NCBI GenBank assembly: GCA_964631335.1
Contig: CAZVXD010000040.1
Location: 1-15,097 of the forward strand
Direction of reading: 5' to 3'
DNA length: 15,097 nucleotides
Origin: JAFGHJ01 sp964631335
Lineage (GTDB): Bacteria; Hydrothermota; UBA3072
A program made the position numbers and the translations under genes. The notes beneath the pieces were generated by a model. It did no database searches. It was not told the origin of the DNA and saw only the letters and a list, made by a program, of their open reading frames with translations. This document shows positions 1-7,642 of the stretch, one piece after another (positions within the stretch are counted from its first letter, which is position 1; the number at the start of each line of letters is the position of its first letter).

Positions 1-20
1 GTAAAACCTATGCTTTTCAT
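1..20 (-). CDS. 5' end of an unidentified gene running off the window
   Basis: Only six codons and two bases lie inside the window (reading MKSIGF from an ATG at 20-18, minus strand), so no function can be given. The call rests on context: a near-consensus promoter at 28-55 points this way and its -10 box ends exactly 7 bases before the ATG. There is no Shine-Dalgarno sequence, which would fit a leaderless transcript. The true start could also lie further left, outside the window. Confidence 0.4.
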
Positions 21-27
21 TTATTTG

Positions 28-55
28 ATTATAATTTATGATTAAATATTGTCAA
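28..55 (-). promoter_or_regulatory. Sigma-70-type promoter, TTGACA-16-TATAAT
   Basis: Read on the minus strand, the -35 box TTGACA is at 55-50 and the -10 box TATAAT at 33-28, with a 16-base spacer. Both hexamers are perfect. The predicted transcription start falls at about 21-20, on the ATG of the gene leaving the window. Confidence 0.7.
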
Positions 56-99
56 CATGTTTTTTTATTTCCCAATCCCTACCAAAAAAAATATTGAAC

Positions 100-328
100 C
101 ACAAAGTTCACAAAGAACACAAAGAAAAACAACAAATCGGGTAGATGGGTAGATGTGTAAATGAGAAAAAACAGTCATCCCATTCACCCATACACGCATT
201 AACTTCACTTATTTTTCTTGATCGGTGACCAGTGACAGATGACTAATGACTAAGTTATTCAAATGTAGAACATGTAGAGAATTTAATTCTTTTTTAACTC
301 AGTACTCGACACTCCGCACTCGGAACTC
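100..328. repeat. Cluster of short-period arrays (9-, 8- and 7-base periods)
   Basis: Four small arrays follow one another. CACAAAG recurs at 100, 109 and 118 (period 9). TAGATGGG-like octamers at 142, 150 and 158 face their inverted counterparts (CCCATTCA-like) at 179, 187 and 195, forming an inverted pair with period 8. TGAC recurs at 226, 233, 240 and 247 (period 7). ACTC recurs at 297, 304, 311, 318 and 325 (period 7). In each array a fixed 4-7 base word is followed by variable bases. A further two-unit 9-base array (CACAAAT words) lies at 335-352. No coding potential is apparent. Confidence 0.7.
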
Positions 329-396
329 TTTTTCCACACAAATAACACAAATTGTTTCATTGTTTACTTAACGCGAAACGTGAAAATGAATAAGGA

Positions 397-560
397 GTGC
401 TGTACAGGAAAGCGTCTCGGAGGGTGAGCGGGCACGGATTCTTGAAATGGAAACATTTCAAGAAGAGCGAACCCGAGAGCCGAGCGGCAATTTCCTCGCA
501 GGGGAAATTGACCACGTCTTTCTCGTACGGTAATGCCTCTGATTCTATAAATAATCATGA
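397..560. repeat. GC-rich modular structured repeat, copy 1
   Basis: The block is much richer in G+C than its surroundings. Its first 33 bases (398-430) match 10235-10267 at 30 of 33 positions. It contains a perfect 10-bp hairpin (439-448 with 455-464, loop GGAAAC) and a perfect 8-bp hairpin (488-495 with 503-510, loop TCGCAGG). Positions 501-528 match 10454-10481 at 23 of 28. Its end (525-539) is, in reverse complement, 12 of 15 identical to the start of copy 2 (10228-10242), suggesting terminal inverted repeats. The long open frame across it on the minus strand is most likely a by-product of base composition. A MITE-like element or a structured RNA are both possible. Confidence 0.75.
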
Positions 561-749
561 TTAGCTATTATCAGCCTAAAAATTATTATAAACCTTACAA
601 CCACTGAATTCTATCTCCTGTGCACAGAAATTTTGTGGGGCTGTCAGTAATTTATGCTACTTGACACAGTTAGAATTAAGCTATTGATTAATTTTAAAAA
701 ACCTATAATTTTTACATGCCCTACATGTGAAAATCAGAAAGGAGAAAAA

Positions 750-1154
750 ATGCAAAAGCTTATAACAATCTCGACAGGAAGCAGAGAAGGCTTATACGAT
801 ATAACCTCTCAGGTAGTGGATTTTGTTAGGGAAAGCAAGGTTAAATCAGGATTTATAAACGTTTACGCTCAGGGAGCTACTGCCGCTATTATGATTCAGG
901 AAAACTGGGATGAGAGTGTCCAGGAAGACGTTATAGATTTAATGAGAAAATTAATACCCCGGGGTGTATGGAAACACGACAGGCAGGACGGAAACGGAGA
1001 TTCTCATTTGAAAGCAGGTATCGTAGGACCCAGCGAAACAATCCCTATAATAGAAGGAAAACTCGGACTATCCACCTGGCAGAATATTTTCTTCTGCGAA
1101 TTCGATGGTCCAAGAAACAACAGAAACATATTGTTAACTGTTTCCGAAGCTTAG
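750..1154 (+). CDS. yjbQ: YjbQ / UPF0047 family protein
   Basis: The product is 134 aa, the usual length for the YjbQ (UPF0047) family, small single-domain proteins some of which show weak thiamine-phosphate-synthase-like activity; the physiological role is unsettled. Family signatures are clear: a Gly/Ala-rich strand near residues 37-46, the conserved histidines H76 and H86 in the segment ending DGNGDSHL, GPSE at 93-96, and the C-terminal STWQ followed by EFDGPR at 117-122. The start at 750 is preferred because AAAGGAG lies just upstream and the protein begins where family members do. An in-frame ATG at 654 would add 32 unrelated residues and has no ribosome site. A TATAAT at 704-709 may be its -10 box, without a convincing -35. 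The stop is 4 bases before the next gene. Confidence 0.88.
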   Translation: MQKLITISTGSREGLYDITSQVVDFVRESKVKSGFINVYAQGATAAIMIQENWDESVQEDVIDLMRKLIPRGVWKHDRQDGNGDSHLKAGIVGPSETIPIIEGKLGLSTWQNIFFCEFDGPRNNRNILLTVSEA

Positions 1155-1158
1155 TTAA

Positions 1159-1590
1159 ATGAGAATCTGGTCTTTGCATCCAAAATACCTGGACGGAAAG
1201 GCACTGGTTGCTCTATGGAGAGAAACTCTTCTGGCAAAAAAAGTGCTCGAGGGAAAAACAAGGGGATACAAAAACCACCCCCAGCTAGACCGATTCAAAA
1301 AATGTGATAAACCGCTCGGTTGTATCGATCAGTATCTGTCGGTAGTTTACCGGGAGTCTGTTAAAAGAGGATATAACTTCGACAAAACAAAAATCGATTT
1401 TAACTTTACCACGTCAAAATTAACCGTAACCACTCTACAAATGAATTATGAAAGAAACCACCTGATAAACAAACTAAAAACAAGGGACAAAAAAAAATAT
1501 CAGGAATTAATTTATAAAAAAGAATTAGAACCCCATCCATTGTTCGAGGTAATCGAAGGTTCCGTAGAAGAATGGGAAAAACGGATATAA
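1159..1590 (+). CDS. Pyrimidine-dimer DNA glycosylase (T4 endonuclease V-like)
   Basis: The 143-aa product matches the cellular branch of the endonuclease V family (Pfam Pyr_excise): opening MRIWSLHPKYLD, LWRE at residues 19-22, GYKNHPQL at 36-43, and ESVKRGYNFD in the middle. Such enzymes excise UV cyclobutane pyrimidine dimers and nick the abasic site. Glu22 in LWRE would correspond to the catalytic Glu23 of the phage enzyme. The phage nucleophile, the amino group of Thr2, is not matched: residue 2 is Arg, so Met1 would probably be retained. The gene starts 4 bases after the yjbQ stop with no clear Shine-Dalgarno, which suggests translational coupling. Family assignment is firm; dimer specificity in this organism is inferred. 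Confidence 0.85.
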   Translation: MRIWSLHPKYLDGKALVALWRETLLAKKVLEGKTRGYKNHPQLDRFKKCDKPLGCIDQYLSVVYRESVKRGYNFDKTKIDFNFTTSKLTVTTLQMNYERNHLINKLKTRDKKKYQELIYKKELEPHPLFEVIEGSVEEWEKRI

Positions 1591-1632
1591 AGTTTAACAG
1601 TTTAGATTTTGAAACCTAATACCGATTGACAA

Positions 1633-2817
1633 TTACCTCTGGATGGCACCTATTTTCAATTTTACGATTTCAAGTTTCAACTTTCTGAAGGTGTTCATAT
1701 CTTTGACAAGAGAATTTTTACATCTTCGCACTCTTTCCTTCAAATCTCTCAGATTCTTAGATGTAAGTTGAATTTCACCTCTTGTCCGTGCGTCAATCCC
1801 GGGCATTTTTTGCGCTGTTTCTAAAAATTGATAGTCATCCTCTATTTTCTTTTGCCACTCGTATATAGTTTGTGGCTTTATTTCTTTAATCAGATTCTCT
1901 ATTTCATCGATTTGACGATTTACAATAGTCAATTGTTGTTTCGCTACAAAAGTATTATCTTTTCTCACATAACCTTCTAATTCTAATAAATGAAGAGATA
2001 ATCGGTTAACCTTCAAACTTAATTCGGTTAATCTTGGTTCGACTCTGTTAAGCGCTGAAAATATCTGGCGATAGGAAAGATTTACTTTATCAAGCTTTTT
2101 TTCTATAAGCCCCTGTTTTTCCTCCGATCTTTGGTATTCTCTTTTTAATTGCTCGACTCTTGTTTGATATTCTTCGGTCATATTTAACCTTTGAGCCAGA
2201 ACCTTTCCCTGCGCCATCAATCTCGACGCCTGCATAATCCGACCCTGCTTCAAAGCTTCTTCGATTTTCCTGAGTAAAAACTCCAAGTGGTCTTTTTTCC
2301 ATTCGTACCATTTTCTTAGTTCTTTTAATTTAAACTCTCTAACTTCCATTTCCATGTTTCTTCTTACTCTTACCGCTTTTTCCTTTTGAAGAATAACTTC
2401 CCGACCTGTCTGCCTATCCTCTGTATTTACCTTACCTTCGACAACCCTAACTACAGATTCATCATCCAAGTAAGAAACTTCAAATTCGGTTCCCATTACG
2501 CCGGAAACGGAAAGAGGGTTTTTCACTTCAAACGATTCCCCCTTAATTAATTTCTTTATCTTAGCCCATACTCTTCCTACCGAAATAAATACGGACCTTT
2601 TCTCTGTACCTGAGGTAGAAATTCGTGAGTTTTCGTCTATATAAAGAGTACTGCTGTCCGCGTAAAGTATTTCAGCCTGAGAACTATCATTGGCTATTAT
2701 CGTATCTTCATTCAGAATTTCCATGCCGATTGTGGGGATAATTGTACTATCTGCCCTTTTTATCATGACATCATTTGTATAAAAATTTAAAATTGTCCCT
2801 AAAATTATCAAAAACAT
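1633..2817 (-). CDS. FecR-domain protein with long C-terminal coiled coil
   Basis: The product is 394 aa. A short hydrophobic N-terminus (residues 1-13) could be a signal anchor. Residues about 25-150 form a FecR-type beta domain: DENSRIS at 61-67, GRVWAKI at 81-87, the hallmark VSGVMGTEFEV near 104-114, and VVEGKV at 125-130. From about 175 to the end the chain is charged, helical and heptad-rich, indicating a long coiled coil. There is no anti-sigma zinc-finger region, so it is not a classical FecR sigma regulator. AAAAGGAG sits 6-7 bases before the ATG at 2817. It lies downstream of the CHASE2-cyclase gene on the same strand; FecR and CHASE2 proteins are often neighbours in bacteria, so a joint envelope-sensing role is inferred. 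The gene converges on pdg with only 42 bases between the stops. Confidence 0.8.
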   Translation of the reverse strand: MFLIILGTILNFYTNDVMIKRADSTIIPTIGMEILNEDTIIANDSSQAEILYADSSTLYIDENSRISTSGTEKRSVFISVGRVWAKIKKLIKGESFEVKNPLSVSGVMGTEFEVSYLDDESVVRVVEGKVNTEDRQTGREVILQKEKAVRVRRNMEMEVREFKLKELRKWYEWKKDHLEFLLRKIEEALKQGRIMQASRLMAQGKVLAQRLNMTEEYQTRVEQLKREYQRSEEKQGLIEKKLDKVNLSYRQIFSALNRVEPRLTELSLKVNRLSLHLLELEGYVRKDNTFVAKQQLTIVNRQIDEIENLIKEIKPQTIYEWQKKIEDDYQFLETAQKMPGIDARTRGEIQLTSKNLRDLKERVRRCKNSLVKDMNTFRKLKLEIVKLKIGAIQR

Positions 2818-2924
2818 AACTTCTCCTTTTTTATTTTAGATAAACTATCAGATAAGAAGTTCCGTGTAGTACTCCCAGTTATTTCTTTGTTTTTATTACA
2901 AAAACATATTCCGTTTAATTTCAT
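2808..2924 (-). CDS. Candidate 38-aa small ORF overlapping the FecR-gene start
   Basis: On the minus strand an ATG at 2924-2922 is preceded by AGGGAGAGACA, a good Shine-Dalgarno at 5-base spacing. The frame runs 38 codons to a TGA at 2810-2808, so it overlaps the first 10 bases of the FecR-domain gene in another frame. The peptide begins MKLNGICFC, has three Cys in all, and is lysine-rich towards the C-terminus. The FecR ribosome site lies inside its last codons, the layout expected of a leader peptide or coupled small gene. I recognise no homolog. It could also be the decayed 5' end of a longer gene, or chance. Confidence 0.35.
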   Translation of the reverse strand: MKLNGICFCNKNKEITGSTTRNFLSDSLSKIKKEKLCF

Positions 2925-2940
2925 TGTCTCTCCCTAATAA

Positions 2941-3203
2941 ATTAAATATCAAAAATTAAAAAGCAAAATTACAAATAAAAATGCAAAATTATTTTTAAAT
3001 CCCCACCCAAACCAACCCATTACTTAACAACAAATTGTACAAATTTCACAAATAAATTTAGATTAATTATTTTTATCAACATAGAAAAATAAAGACTATT
3101 CTTTTAATATTAGTGTGATTTGTGTGATTCGTTGTTTCTCTGTTTTTTTTTTTTTTGAATTTTGATCTGTCATTTTCCATTTTTATATTTGATTTTTACA
3201 TTT
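2941..3203 (-). repeat. AT-rich 3'-end element, copy 1 (nested inverted arrays)
   Basis: The element fills the spacer between the cyclase stop (3211) and the small ORF. Its outer arms are A (3154-3203) and B (2941-2996). Arm A, read on the minus strand, matches 8410-8459 at about 45 of 50 positions. Arm B at 2964-2992 matches the reverse complement of 8534-8562 at 28 of 29. Both arms have a 7-base period of AA-rich words. Inside is a second inverted pair with a 9-base period: CAAAT words at 3031, 3040 and 3049 facing their complements at about 3112-3142. A run of 14 T lies at 3143-3156. The element begins 7 bases behind the cyclase stop codon. Confidence 0.7.
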
Positions 3204-3210
3204 CGTTTTT

Positions 3211-5181
3211 TCACCATAAAGATAAATCGGAAGTAATCGCATAGATACCCGTGTATTCAGTTTTACCTTTAAGCTGTATTTTTCCCACGAAATGTATCTT
3301 ATAGGTTCCCTGAAGTTTATTCTTCGTGCTTTCCGATATCAGAATTCTCGTCTTATATTCCTTATTAAGAGGCTCTATACGGGCGGCGGTATTAACCGGA
3401 TCTCCTATAGCGGTGTATTCTATTCTATTGGTTGAACCTACATTCCCAATCACAGACTCACCGGAACTTATACCGATTCCAATCTCCAGAGGAGATTTCC
3501 CCTTCATTATCCCATTCTGGTTTAAATAATGAACCCGGTTTTGCATCTCTATAGCGCAGGAAACAGAGCTATCCGCGTGTCCGGGCTGGTTTATGGGTGC
3601 ACCGAAAAGTGCCATAATACCGTCTCCGAGGTATTTATCCACCATACCGCCATATTGAAAAATGACGCCCGACATCTCTTCAAAATAGGCGTTAAGAATA
3701 GCGACAATATTCTCAGGGGTCTCCTTCTCCGCTCTTGGGGTAAAGTTCCTTATATCACAAAACAAAACACTGATTTCCTGGCGTTTACCTTCCAGACTCA
3801 AATGCGGAGAGTCTATAATTTGCTTAACAACTTCCTCGGAAACATACCTCGAAAAAAGATCTTTAATCCATTTCTTCTCTTCCTCTCCGAAATAAATTCT
3901 CGATGTAAGCCCGGCAAGAAAAGCAAATATAATACCTATTATTGGCCTGGACATTTCATAAGATATGAAATAACTCATATACATTACGATTGTAAATAAC
4001 AAATAACCTATAATAATTATAAATGTAATTATGGGTGAAATATAGGGAGCAGTTTTGTTTGCCAAAAACAAAGTCAGAGAAATCAAAAAAATTGATATTA
4101 TAATAACTGCATACCTCGGAGGAGCAGTTATGGGATTGGAAAACAAAAGATTATGAATTACATTTGCATGACACTCAACCCCGGGCAATTTAGCCCCAAA
4201 AGGAGTTTGAGAGTAATCGTACAATTCAGGAAGAGAAGAACCCAACAAAACAATTTTTTTTGTGAATAGTGTATCCGGAATATCCCCCTTTAAAACATCT
4301 GCGAAAGGAACATAACGGAACGTTTTCGTGTCACCCTGATATTTTATTCTTAAATAGACATCGTCTTCAAGGGGAATTTCCCTTCTTAGAATTTTCATTT
4401 TACCATCTTCAAAGTCCCAGTCCTTAACAGCTCTTATAGCTATTGCCAGAGAAAACGAAGGAAGCGTATGACCTCTGTAATTGAAAAATAAAGGATCTTT
4501 TCTTCTTATTCCGTCGGGGTCAAAAACATCGTTAACCAGTCCTATATAGGCTCCCGCGTTCAGGTACTCCGAAATCGGCATGGTTATTCCCTCAAAAGTG
4601 AGCTCCTGCCGGTCGGGGGGTTCGATTTTATTAAGATAATACTCACTTATATCAGCTACCGGCGGGTTCACACTGTCCCGGTTTAAATAAGAAGCGAGAA
4701 CGACTTTACCTGCTCTTTTTATAGACTGAGCCACATAGGAATCAAAAGAAAAAGAAGTAAGAAAAGTTTTAAGTTTTTCTTTCATCTCCAAAGAATCCGA
4801 CGAAGGGAAAACGGTTTTCAAATCCTCTTCTAACCTTTTCAAATATATTTGTTCAGCGAAATCACTCAGTGAATCGGGAACTGAAAATATTACATCCAAA
4901 CCTATCACATAAGGTCTCTGCGAAGAAATAACATCTATTACTCTACCGAAATAATATCTGGGCCAATTATGATATCTGCCAAGTTCTTTAACACTTTTCG
5001 CGTCTATATCAACGATAACGATTTCTTCTCTTTCCTGAGCGAGGTCGATTTCGAAGAATTCTCTCTTATCATAAAGAAATCTTTCAAGAGGCATATAAAT
5101 TTCCGGTCTGAATCCCATAACTACAAATAAGATAACAACAATCGCGAAACCGAGTAATATTAAGGTAATGTTCTTTTTCAT
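3211..5181 (-). CDS. CHASE2-domain class III adenylate cyclase
   Basis: The 656-aa product is a membrane-bound sensor cyclase. TM1 is at about residues 4-24; an extracytoplasmic CHASE2 domain spans about 30-345 (ending in the typical KKIVLLGSS and GVECHANVIHNLL segments); three TM helices follow at about 357-374, 381-405 and 411-427; the cyclase catalytic domain covers about 468-650. Metal-binding Asp are D476 (FCDIRNFT) and D520 (KYLGDG). K516 and D594 are the adenine-selecting pair, and N597 and R601 (NTAAR) the transition-state residues, so all key positions for ATP to cAMP are present. No Shine-Dalgarno precedes the ATG, but a promoter -10 box ends 6 bases upstream. The FecR-domain gene lies downstream on the same strand. 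The CHASE2 ligand is unknown. No cAMP-binding protein is encoded in the window. Confidence 0.93.
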   Translation of the reverse strand: MKKNITLILLGFAIVVILFVVMGFRPEIYMPLERFLYDKREFFEIDLAQEREEIVIVDIDAKSVKELGRYHNWPRYYFGRVIDVISSQRPYVIGLDVIFSVPDSLSDFAEQIYLKRLEEDLKTVFPSSDSLEMKEKLKTFLTSFSFDSYVAQSIKRAGKVVLASYLNRDSVNPPVADISEYYLNKIEPPDRQELTFEGITMPISEYLNAGAYIGLVNDVFDPDGIRRKDPLFFNYRGHTLPSFSLAIAIRAVKDWDFEDGKMKILRREIPLEDDVYLRIKYQGDTKTFRYVPFADVLKGDIPDTLFTKKIVLLGSSLPELYDYSQTPFGAKLPGVECHANVIHNLLFSNPITAPPRYAVIIISIFLISLTLFLANKTAPYISPIITFIIIIGYLLFTIVMYMSYFISYEMSRPIIGIIFAFLAGLTSRIYFGEEEKKWIKDLFSRYVSEEVVKQIIDSPHLSLEGKRQEISVLFCDIRNFTPRAEKETPENIVAILNAYFEEMSGVIFQYGGMVDKYLGDGIMALFGAPINQPGHADSSVSCAIEMQNRVHYLNQNGIMKGKSPLEIGIGISSGESVIGNVGSTNRIEYTAIGDPVNTAARIEPLNKEYKTRILISESTKNKLQGTYKIHFVGKIQLKGKTEYTGIYAITSDLSLW

Positions 5182-5187
5182 ACGGAA

Positions 5188-5216
5188 TTATTAAGAAAAA
5201 AAGGCAGTAAAGTCAA
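5188..5216 (-). promoter_or_regulatory. Promoter for the cyclase gene, TTGACT-17-TAATAA
   Basis: On the minus strand the -35 box is at 5216-5211 and the -10 box at 5193-5188, with a 17-base spacer. Only six bases separate the -10 box from the ATG at 5181, so transcription would start at or beside the start codon. This would give a leaderless mRNA, in line with the missing Shine-Dalgarno sequence. Confidence 0.55.
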
Positions 5217-5290
5217 GGGTAATTTTAATGCTGAAACACACAAAGTATTTTTCTCTATTAAAAACCTGAAATCTATTGTTCTATGCAATC

Positions 5291-5318
5291 TTGACAATGA
5301 ATAGAAATTGTTTATATA
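5291..5318 (+). promoter_or_regulatory. Promoter for the TonB-dependent receptor, TTGACA-16-TATATA
   Basis: A perfect -35 box at 5291-5296 is followed after 16 bases by TATATA at 5313-5318 (an 18-base option ends at 5320). It leaves a leader of about 50 bases. The leader ends in GAAAGGGGG six bases before the ATG at 5375. The promoter is divergent from, and about 75 bases away from, the cyclase promoter. Confidence 0.6.
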
Positions 5319-5374
5319 TAAGTCGGAATTAAGACAATTAAAATTCACTCAAGTTCAAAGAAAGGGGGTAGTTA

Positions 5375-7585
5375 ATGAGAAAAACATTTTTTCTTCTTTT
5401 AGTTTCTATTATTATGATCCCGGAAATCGTTTTTGCTGAAAAAACAGGTTCTATTTACGGAATGGTGACTGACAGAGATAGTAAAGAACCACTTACCGGC
5501 GTGAATCTCATGGTAGCTGAAACCACATTGGGATCAACTACTGATGGTAACGGGTATTATATAATTCAGAATGTTCCTGTTGGTTATCAAGAAATAATTG
5601 TAAGAATGATGGGTTATAATTCCGATACAATTGATATTGAGGTTTACGAAGATAGGGCTATTCCTATGAATATAATTCTTGAGGAAGGGGTAATCAATTC
5701 GCCAGGAGTGGTTATTTCGGGTGAGAAATTAATTGAAAGGAGCGCTGTTAGTGATCATGTATTGGAAGGAGAAACTTTTCTTTTGAGAGAAGGACCAATG
5801 CAAGATCCTATTAGAGTAATTCATACATTGCCGGGAGTTGCTGCAATGGGAGATATTTTCTCATCAGCGGCTTTGTATGTTCGCGGCGGAGGTTCTGATG
5901 AAAATTTATTCATGCTTGATTGGTGTACTGTTTCGTGGCCCTGGCATCTCGGAGGGATGAAATCGGTTTTTAACTCGGAGATTATAGAGAATATAGAACT
6001 CCAAACCGGAGGATTTCCTGCAAAGTACGGTAACGCATTATCTTCGGTTTTCAATGTAACTACCCGCGAAGGCAACAGAGAAAGTTTTTCAGGTAATGCA
6101 TCTCTTGGATTTATAAATATGCAAGGCTTACTTGAAGGTCCAATCACTTCCAAAGGGTTTTTTCTGATAGCTGGACGGCGCACTTATCTTGACCTAGTTA
6201 TGAAAGAGAGCGAGGAATTCCCCATTCCATATTTCTGGGACGGTAATTTTAAGTTTGGGTATGAACCGAACCCAACCAATAAAATTTACCTCTCGGGACT
6301 GGTCTCCTACGAACTTATTGACTTCGTTACTGATGAACCTGAAGAAGGAATGCCGACAAAGATATACGATGAGGGTAAACTCAATACACAGACTCTGGAA
6401 TGGAAAAGTATAATTAACGAAAATTTGTATTCTGTTTGTGCTTTGACCAGAGAAAAAACAACATTTCATGTAGAGATAGGCAGGAATGTAAAAATCGATG
6501 TAGATGCTCTTGATTTCGGATTTGTTGAAGATTTGACATGGACTTTCAATTCTGCCCACACGATTAAAACAGGTGTAAGATTGGGTGTAGGTCTTTATGA
6601 TATTGAAGAGGACCTGCCGCTAGATCTGGTTGATTTTAATATAGACCCGGATGACCCCACAGTGCAAACTACAATTTTCGAGTTAAAAGATACAACTTGG
6701 GAGACTTCCTACTATATTCAGGATTCCTGGAGTCTTACGGATTGGCTTGCCGTTACAGGGGGACTGAGGGCTGACTACTGGGATTTAAACGAAATCTTTG
6801 ACCTCTCCCCCAGATTCTCTTTGCAATATAGGTTGACGCCCAAGACAGAAATACGTGCCGCAACTGGTTTATTCTCTCAGTATTCCGGAGCCGAGGTTGC
6901 CGAAAGAGAACAGACCCTCGATTCCAGAAAAGCCATACATTACATATTAGGGTTAAGACACAAATTTGTCGAAGATTTGCTGGGATGGGTCGAGCTATAT
7001 GAAAAAGATTATAATAGCTTGGTGACGGTTGATACGCTTGAGAACTTTTCAAGCGATGGCACAGGTTACGCTCGAGGTATAGAATTTTTCTTGAAGAAAG
7101 ATTCGAAAAGATTCAAAGGCTGGTTAAGTTACTCTCTTGGTCTCGCAAAACGGAGAGAATTTCTTGATGAGATTGAGTACTATGCTGATTTCGATAAGAG
7201 ACATATGTTTTCTGCAGTTTTTGATTGGGAAATTACAAAAAAGATCTCTTTAGGCACACAATTCAGATACGCAAGCGGCAGTCCTTATACGCCAACTGTG
7301 GCTGCTGTCGCCGATTCCTCAGGTACTTTCTGGATTCCCATAAAAGGTGCGAATAATTCGCAGAGATATTCTCCGTTTCATCAACTTAATATAAGATTAA
7401 ATTTTAATTATACTCTTTTTGGATTGAAATCTTCATCTTATTTTGAAATCTGGAATGTATATAACAGAAAAAATATAATGGGCTACTATTACGAATACGG
7501 AGAAGAATACGATAATAACGTAAAAATGGAACCCTACTATTCGCTCCCGATTATACCCTCGGGCGGATTCAGGATTTATTTTTGA
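5375..7585 (+). CDS. TonB-dependent outer-membrane receptor with carboxypeptidase-regulatory-like N-domain
   Basis: The product is 736 aa. A signal peptide (residues 1-21, cleavage after VFA) leads to a carboxypeptidase-D-regulatory-like beta domain at about 25-105 (GSIYGMVTDRDSKEPLTGVN, then TDGNGYYIIQNVPVG). A plug domain follows at about 115-230, with the plug signature RGGGSDENLFMLD at 170-182 and GFPAKYGNALSSV at 213-225. The rest is a beta-barrel with alternating aromatic strands, ending in GGFRIYF with the terminal Phe that supports outer-membrane assembly. Such receptors import bulky substrates or form part of nutrient-uptake complexes; the substrate cannot be read from sequence and no SusD-like partner is present. 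It is divergent from the cyclase/FecR genes. Absence of TonB/ExbBD here is not informative. Confidence 0.9.
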   Translation: MRKTFFLLLVSIIMIPEIVFAEKTGSIYGMVTDRDSKEPLTGVNLMVAETTLGSTTDGNGYYIIQNVPVGYQEIIVRMMGYNSDTIDIEVYEDRAIPMNIILEEGVINSPGVVISGEKLIERSAVSDHVLEGETFLLREGPMQDPIRVIHTLPGVAAMGDIFSSAALYVRGGGSDENLFMLDWCTVSWPWHLGGMKSVFNSEIIENIELQTGGFPAKYGNALSSVFNVTTREGNRESFSGNASLGFINMQGLLEGPITSKGFFLIAGRRTYLDLVMKESEEFPIPYFWDGNFKFGYEPNPTNKIYLSGLVSYELIDFVTDEPEEGMPTKIYDEGKLNTQTLEWKSIINENLYSVCALTREKTTFHVEIGRNVKIDVDALDFGFVEDLTWTFNSAHTIKTGVRLGVGLYDIEEDLPLDLVDFNIDPDDPTVQTTIFELKDTTWETSYYIQDSWSLTDWLAVTGGLRADYWDLNEIFDLSPRFSLQYRLTPKTEIRAATGLFSQYSGAEVAEREQTLDSRKAIHYILGLRHKFVEDLLGWVELYEKDYNSLVTVDTLENFSSDGTGYARGIEFFLKKDSKRFKGWLSYSLGLAKRREFLDEIEYYADFDKRHMFSAVFDWEITKKISLGTQFRYASGSPYTPTVAAVADSSGTFWIPIKGANNSQRYSPFHQLNIRLNFNYTLFGLKSSSYFEIWNVYNRKNIMGYYYEYGEEYDNNVKMEPYYSLPIIPSGGFRIYF

Positions 7586-7642
7586 TAGAATACTTATATT
7601 TTTAGAAATAATAATATGTTTTTTTAGAAAAAAGGAGAAGAG

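Noticed and set aside
100..328. Possible CRISPR array
   Set aside because: Periods are 7-9 bases with no 25-40 base repeats, no spacers of CRISPR size and no cas genes.
364..558. 64-codon open frame on the minus strand
   Set aside because: It coincides with the GC-rich repeat. The overlapping open frames in copy 2 (10234-10733, both strands) share only the nucleotide repeat, have no ribosome sites and resemble no protein family.
661..709. TTGACA at 661 paired with TATAAT at 704 as a yjbQ promoter
   Set aside because: The 37-base spacing is too long; the -10 box may be real but no good -35 lies at 16-18 bases.
654..749. 32-residue N-terminal extension of YjbQ
   Set aside because: No ribosome site, not family-like, and AAAGGAG precedes the ATG at 750, where homologs begin.
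3326..3999. Two plus-strand open frames opposite the cyclase catalytic region
   Set aside because: They are antisense to well-conserved catalytic-domain codons, with no ribosome site or family match.
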